Positions 59,643 through 64,000 of a stretch of 64,000 nucleotides of DNA are shown here, piece after piece (the first letter of the stretch is position 1; every line of letters starts with the position of its first letter). Source of the DNA: Candidatus Manganitrophus noduliformans. GTDB lineage: Bacteria; Nitrospirota; Nitrospiria; SBBL01; Manganitrophaceae. The translations under genes were made by a program, and so were the position numbers. The stretch is taken from NCBI RefSeq assembly GCF_012184425.1, contig NZ_VTOW01000002.1:992001-1056000 (forward strand). Direction: 5' to 3'. Under the pieces are notes generated by a model. That model was not told where the DNA came from and ran no database searches. It saw nothing but the letters and a program-made list of their open reading frames with translations.

Positions 59643-62600
59643 TTATTTCCCTTGATCGACTGGACTGACCGCAACAGATTCGATTACCTTGTTGAATTCG
59701 TTTTCCACCTTCGCCTTGAAGTCGGCCTCGATCTGGTAGATCTCTCTGAATTCGGTAAAGGCCCAGCGTCCATATTGCCCGATGTGATTGACGCCCGGCA
59801 CCCAATAGGTTTCCATGGTGGTCTTTTTCTCTTTCGCGTCTTCGCGTCGGTAGCCTTTGATTTCGACAATCAGGTGCAGCAGATCGTCTTCGCCATGACC
59901 GTCATCGACCAGCACGATGAAATCAGGCCGATACGTGCGCATCTCCGAGCCATAGCGGTAGGGCACTTCAAGGCCCAGATTGTGATTTTTGACATAGGCG
60001 CGGACGCGCGGGTGGGATTCCACCACACGGCAGAACTCGGCTTCCCAATCGCTATCTAGAATTACCCAGTTGATGTGGCAGCGCCGGGCATCGGTTTCCC
60101 AACGATCGGTTTTGGAAGTGTTGAAATTAACATGGGCTGTGGAGCCGGTCGGATTGTAGGGATCGGGCACGATGGTGATCGGACGCTCGCCGATAAATCG
60201 ACGAGTGATCCCAGCGTTGATCCGTTCGCAAGCCATATCGGCCAGCATTTTATACTTCAACTGCGCCGGATAGGTGCTGCCCCTGCAGACAAGATAACCG
60301 TCGAGCCATTGGCGGGTAATCCGCTTGAGCTGACCGAAGAGATATAGCTTGGGATCTCCTTCCGGATCGCGCCATCGGGTTAGGATAAGGTGAGACGCCA
60401 GCTCATACAAAACCTGTGAGGGCCGAACGTCGGCAGTGTGAACGAGGCTTAGGTCTGCCGTATCGCCGATGATGCCTGAGTTTTTGGTCTCGGTTGCGCC
60501 GACGAGGTCCGGCGTCAACTCCAGCACGGAGTCCTCGTTGAACTCGGCTTCCAGCCGCTCCTCAGGCAATTCAACCCGATAGCCGACCACACGCGGGAAG
60601 CGGATTTCAAGGTGATCGCGCTCCGGCCGGACGGCTCTAACATGGATGGTCTCGCGCGGCGGTTGAGGCGGCGCGACGACCGGCTTGGCAGTGAAGTCGA
60701 AGGGAATACCCAAAACATCGGCATATTCCACATTGAATAGACCCTCTTCATTCAGCTCATAGGACTGGCGGCGCAGGGCGCGGCCAATGACCTGCTCGCA
60801 GAGAAGCTGGGTACCGAAGGCCCGGACCCCCAGCACATGGGTCACGGTATTCGCATCCCATCCCTCGGTGAGCATCGAGACAGAGACGACACAACGGATC
60901 GATCCGCCCAGCCGCCCATACCGGCCCACCGTGTTCATCGCCTCCCGAAGCAATTCCTGATCGGTAAAGTTCTCTGCCAGGCGAGGATCACCGGTGCGCT
61001 CGATGATCTCGCGACGGAAGCGGTCTATCTCATCGGCGGCCATTCCCCGGAAGTTGTCGTCCAACCCTTCGCCCGATTCGAGTTGCTCGCTGTCGATGAG
61101 CAACGTGTTGGGCCGGGCAAGCGGGTTGCCGTGCTCGTCGAAATTTCGGAACAAAGCAAGGCGACCGTTTTCGAGGGTCGTTGAACCGTCCTCGTTCTGT
61201 CGGTGAAAGCCGGAGATGTAATCATAAACCAGCTTGGATGTGGAGGTGTTGTTACAAACCACTATGAAGCAGGGGGGCACGCGGATTCCGGCCTCGGCCC
61301 AAAGGCGATAGGTCTTTTTGTAATGACCATACAGCGCTTCCAGCGCGGTCTGGAGTTGCGTCGGCAGGCTCAGCGGGTCGAGGATGTTCGCTTTGCCTCG
61401 GCCCTTCTTCGGCATCTTCGTGCGGATGTGTTCCCAGAGGTTGCGGAACATCGGGATCTCTTCGCCGGGGATGTTATCGGCGACAGGGACGCGCGGGAGT
61501 TTGACGATCCCGCACTCGATGGCATCCATCAGCGAGAAGTCGCTCATGGTCCAGGGAAAGAGCGTCCCCTCGGCATAGCCGGAGCCGCGCAGGAAAAAGG
61601 GTGTGGCCGAAAGGTCAATGACGCGGGCGATTCCGAGCTTGCGGTTAACCGCCTCCAAACCGGAAATCCAAAGCCGGGCGGCTTCGTTGTTTTTCTCAGC
61701 TTCTTTCTTATCTTCCCCTTTTAAATCCTCTTCGTCCTCCTCTGCTCCCGGCTTTTCTCGGTAACAGTGGTGGGCCTCGTCATTAAGGACCAGGATGTTC
61801 TTGAGGCCCATCAGATCGGGCATTACCCGCTGAAGCATCTGCCCCTCTGTTTCAAGGGTGTTCAGCTCTTCGCCGCGACCTTGAAGGAGCGAACGCCCCC
61901 CTTTTGAAAGCTCGATCCGCTCGCGAAGCTTAAAGGAGTGGTAGTTGGTGATGACGATTTTGGCGCGGTTCACATCGTCCAACATATCGGCCGGCACCAA
62001 TTCTCGGCTGGCATAATAACTGTCCGGATCATTGGGCTGAAGAACTCGCAGGCGGTCTTTGATGGTCAAGCCAGGCGTAACAACCAGAAACCCACGGGTG
62101 AACTTTCGGCTCTGCGATCGTCGCACCGCATTGACGGTCTGCCACGCGATCAGCATCGCCATAACCGTCGTCTTCCCTGCGCCGGTCGCCAACTTCAACG
62201 CCAAGCGCATCAGCTCCGGGTTGGCCTCGTGATTGGCATTTGATAAATGATCGATAAGAAACTTGCCGGTCTTCCCAGCTTGCGGCGCAACCTCGGTGAG
62301 CCAGATGGCTGTTTCAACCGCCTCCACTTGGCAGAAGAAGGGACGGATGCTGTTGAATTTGTGATGTCGCCAGTGCTGCAGCAGACGCGCCGTTTCGGGA
62401 GTGACATGCCACTGATTCGGATTGGGCAATTTCCGCCATTGGTCTACTTCTTGACGAAGCTGATTGATGGTCCACGTAGGATCATACTGCTGCTCCTCAG
62501 TGGAAAGCCCTTTGCCTTCGTCAAAAACCATTTGCGACTGCACCGCCGATCCTTTGCGTTTTTTCGGCTTTGGAATCGGCGTGATGAACTCGGCCTTGCG

Positions 62601-62735
62601 GCGGTTTTCAATGATTCTTTGCGTTGGCTGCCCTTGGTCATCTAGTTCCCAATGGCGTGTCGGGGCTTCATAAGGAGAATTTAAGATGGGATGTTCGAAG
62701 AATGCGTTAGTCTCAGTTCCTGTTCTCGTGGCCAA
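59643..62735 (-). CDS. Type III-like restriction endonuclease (BPTD_3080-like Res)
   Basis: The protein has 1030 residues. The helicase part has Walker A LATGAGKTTVMAM (about 181-193), DEAH box VLNDEAHHCYRE (about 310) and motif III LSATPF. The helicase C-terminal domain includes SVSMLTEGWDANTVTHVLG and QVIGRALRR (motif VI). Near the end, YRPDFIVLVDDG followed by LIVEIKGYR gives a PD-(D/E)xK nuclease core. Together with the methyltransferase it should cut DNA after translocation. It is the first gene of the pair. Confidence 0.9.
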   Translation of the reverse strand: MATRTGTETNAFFEHPILNSPYEAPTRHWELDDQGQPTQRIIENRRKAEFITPIPKPKKRKGSAVQSQMVFDEGKGLSTEEQQYDPTWTINQLRQEVDQWRKLPNPNQWHVTPETARLLQHWRHHKFNSIRPFFCQVEAVETAIWLTEVAPQAGKTGKFLIDHLSNANHEANPELMRLALKLATGAGKTTVMAMLIAWQTVNAVRRSQSRKFTRGFLVVTPGLTIKDRLRVLQPNDPDSYYASRELVPADMLDDVNRAKIVITNYHSFKLRERIELSKGGRSLLQGRGEELNTLETEGQMLQRVMPDLMGLKNILVLNDEAHHCYREKPGAEEDEEDLKGEDKKEAEKNNEAARLWISGLEAVNRKLGIARVIDLSATPFFLRGSGYAEGTLFPWTMSDFSLMDAIECGIVKLPRVPVADNIPGEEIPMFRNLWEHIRTKMPKKGRGKANILDPLSLPTQLQTALEALYGHYKKTYRLWAEAGIRVPPCFIVVCNNTSTSKLVYDYISGFHRQNEDGSTTLENGRLALFRNFDEHGNPLARPNTLLIDSEQLESGEGLDDNFRGMAADEIDRFRREIIERTGDPRLAENFTDQELLREAMNTVGRYGRLGGSIRCVVSVSMLTEGWDANTVTHVLGVRAFGTQLLCEQVIGRALRRQSYELNEEGLFNVEYADVLGIPFDFTAKPVVAPPQPPRETIHVRAVRPERDHLEIRFPRVVGYRVELPEERLEAEFNEDSVLELTPDLVGATETKNSGIIGDTADLSLVHTADVRPSQVLYELASHLILTRWRDPEGDPKLYLFGQLKRITRQWLDGYLVCRGSTYPAQLKYKMLADMACERINAGITRRFIGERPITIVPDPYNPTGSTAHVNFNTSKTDRWETDARRCHINWVILDSDWEAEFCRVVESHPRVRAYVKNHNLGLEVPYRYGSEMRTYRPDFIVLVDDGHGEDDLLHLIVEIKGYRREDAKEKKTTMETYWVPGVNHIGQYGRWAFTEFREIYQIEADFKAKVENEFNKVIESVAVSPVDQGK

Positions 62736-63143
62736 TGGCGAACAGCTCCTGGTATTTCTCTGGGGGATGGAACGAATGGCTTAATATAGATAATCGGAAG
62801 GAAAAGTTCAAGAAAATAGATCGGCTTCAGGGTAATCCTAGATAAGCAGAGTCAGAGTCTGCTGTCCCCCTTACTCCCATGGAGGGGCGGTCGTCGGAGG
62901 CGCGCTCTTTTTCGTTGAGCAGGTTCAAGTAAAAATCCATTTTGCCGGCATACTCCGGCGCAAACGGCCCCACCTTCGACGCCACCGCCATCAGCGCCCG
63001 GAAAGGGGCGGATCATTTGGCAGCAGCCTGTTGCCTATTGAAGGAGAGAAATTGGACCGAAATCATCTTAACAGGGATCGGACCGAAGCAGACGCTGAAA
63101 AAAGGGCTGATCTGTGCTAAACTCTCCGTTGCGGAGGTTTACA
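62736..63143. other. Gap with a DUF1016 remnant
   Basis: This stretch between the restriction gene and the DUF433 gene contains a remnant reading like part of a DUF1016 gene (62871-63000, minus strand). The remainder shows no gene. Confidence 0.5.
62871..63000 (-). pseudogene. Remnant of a DUF1016/YhcG-type (PDDEXK) nuclease gene
   Basis: The minus strand reads RALMAVASKVGPFAPEYAGKM, then FYLNLLNEKERASDDRPSMG. This matches the conserved KFKPEYAGKMNFYL...DDxPSIG core of DUF1016 nucleases, but no start, no upstream domain and no C-terminus follow. Only about 43 codons survive. Confidence 0.7.
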
Positions 63144-63374
63144 ATGAGATTTTCCAGAATCACAATAGAACCCGACAAGATGGGCGGGGTCCCCTGCATT
63201 CGCGGATTGCGAATCCCGGTCGCCACGGTGGTGGGATTGGTGGCCAGCGGCATGAACGAAGGAGAGATTTTGCGGGACTACCCCGATCTCCAGAAAGAAG
63301 ACATTCAAGAAGCGCTGAAATTCGCTGCAGAGGCCGTTCGAGAGCGTGAGATTCCGATTACCCGAGCTTCATGA
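63144..63374 (+). CDS. DUF433 antitoxin-like protein
   Basis: The ATG at 63144 is preceded by CGGAGG at six bases. The product has 76 residues with ITIEPDKMGGVPCIRGLRIPV (about 6-26) and ASGMNEGEILRDYPDLQKEDIQEAL, the DUF433 (VapB-like) signature with a small winged-helix fold. DUF433 proteins pair with DUF5615 PIN-like toxins. Here the partner gene overlaps by four bases but is truncated. Confidence 0.9.
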   Translation: MRFSRITIEPDKMGGVPCIRGLRIPVATVVGLVASGMNEGEILRDYPDLQKEDIQEALKFAAEAVREREIPITRAS

Positions 63375-63430
63375 AATTTCTCATCGACAATGCCCTCTCC
63401 CCCGCAATCGCCACCCTGCCGATCTTATAA
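63371..63430 (+). pseudogene. Truncated DUF5615 PIN-like toxin gene
   Basis: The ATG overlaps the end of the DUF433 gene. The first codons MKFLIDNALSP are the standard DUF5615 start with the first active-site Asp, but the frame stops after 19 residues (TAA at 63428-63430) and the rest of the gene is missing. Confidence 0.75.
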
Positions 63431-63481
63431 GATCCATCTGATGCTTTGCCAACCCGGATACCACGCCAATGGTACCCCCCC

Positions 63482-64000
63482 TCACTCCCTCGGATAGAAC
63501 TTCTGATGCAGCCCCAAAAGCCGGAATAACTCCTGAACCGGCTGGACGTGATCATCGACGCGCAAATCGATGAACCGATCGTTCAGCCCGGCGAAGCCGC
63601 CGCCGGCGCGCACCACCAGCAACGCGGCCGACTGCCGCCCCCGTTTATCTCCCCCCGCCCGCTCCCCGGCGTGCAGCGCCGCGAGCAGCCGGTCGGCCAG
63701 CTCCCCCGTGGACGTTTCAAATGCTTCGGCCATGGCGGCAAGAACCTTCTCCCCCGCGAGGATATTCCCCTGGCAAACATAGCCCCGCCCGATCCGATGC
63801 CCGGCAAAACCGAACGTCTTCTTCCCCGTAAAGGCCGCCGCCCGCCCGCGGGCATCGACCATCCCGACCTGGCGCTGCTCCCGCTCCGGATCGTCGGCGG
63901 TCAATTGCGCGATCGCCGCTTCCGGCGCAACCCCCTCCTTCAGAAGCGCCAGCCCCCGCGGACCGTAACCGGGATGGGCCCACGCCTGGGTCGCGACCGC
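63482..64000 (-). CDS. DUF1028 family protein, C-terminal part (cut by window end)
   Basis: The frame is open to the right edge, so at least 173 residues of the gene lie here and the start is outside. The sequence AVATQAWAHPGYGPRGLALLKEG, REQRQVGMVDARGRAAAFTGKK, GRGYVCQGNILAGEKVLAAMAEAFE and GDKRGRQSAALLVVRAGGG matches the DUF1028 (Ntn-hydrolase-like fold) family. The C-terminal addition (RFIDLRVDDHVQPVQELFRLLGLH) is typical of the longer form. Function is unknown. It lies downstream of the truncated toxin gene, on the opposite strand. Confidence 0.9.
   Translation of the reverse strand, partial: AVATQAWAHPGYGPRGLALLKEGVAPEAAIAQLTADDPEREQRQVGMVDARGRAAAFTGKKTFGFAGHRIGRGYVCQGNILAGEKVLAAMAEAFETSTGELADRLLAALHAGERAGGDKRGRQSAALLVVRAGGGFAGLNDRFIDLRVDDHVQPVQELFRLLGLHQKFYPRE

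Overview
The window looks like a chromosomal segment of a GC-rich, Gram-negative environmental bacterium. The Gram-negative evidence is outer-membrane beta-barrel proteins, several lipoproteins, a zinc-finger anti-sigma factor with a periplasmic tail, and the DUF4139 and DUF3187 families. The mix of c-di-GMP and two-component signalling, an HflX with a long N-terminal domain, and many small dispersed palindromes would fit Nitrospirota or a related deep-branching phylum. That placement is an inference with low confidence. No rRNA gene, tRNA gene or CRISPR array was recognised.

Layout. Positions 1-9.3 kb: a lipoprotein, a DUF4157 (eCIS core domain) protein with a peptidase-like tail, a MEKHLA protein, and an ECF sigma/anti-sigma pair followed by a DUF4139 protein. 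The sigma gene and the DUF4139 gene share the same promoter pattern. An ArsC, a flavoprotein and a pentapeptide-repeat protein follow. Positions 9.3-24.7 kb: a metallo-beta-lactamase-fold protein, purU, an outer-membrane barrel, a giant in-frame twin beta-helix protein, an FG-GAP lipoprotein, hflX, a site-2 protease and a quinone oxidoreductase. Positions 24.7-34.5 kb: small enzymes and surface proteins, including a beta-propeller gene whose 3' end is duplicated 1.5 kb away. Positions 34.5-43.6 kb: signalling, with a histidine kinase/response regulator/GGDEF-EAL operon and a separate sensor-domain plus kinase pair. Positions 43.7-47.5 kb: an M29-like peptidase, a TRASH-like protein, yciH, a CPBP protease and rsmE.

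Positions 47.6-63.4 kb are an accessory region. It starts with two directly repeated, internally palindromic elements of 0.6-0.65 kb that bracket a single 2-oxoglutarate dioxygenase gene. A defence-like island follows: a GSU2403-family nucleotidyltransferase with a perfect operator-like palindrome, an MNT/HEPN toxin-antitoxin pair whose HEPN gene appears frameshifted, a HEAT-repeat protein, a DUF429 gene with two broken copies of its 5' end, an AT-rich three-gene module (STAS-GHKL ATPase, DUF4325, two-TM protein), a type III-like restriction-modification pair (BPTD_3080-like Res plus beta-class methyltransferase), and remnants of DUF1016 and DUF433/DUF5615 genes. The window ends inside a DUF1028 gene.

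The most unusual items are the nested palindromic element pair, the STAS-GHKL/DUF4325/TM module, the twin beta-helix polyprotein with an internal C-terminal sorting-like signal, and the paired ECF promoters.
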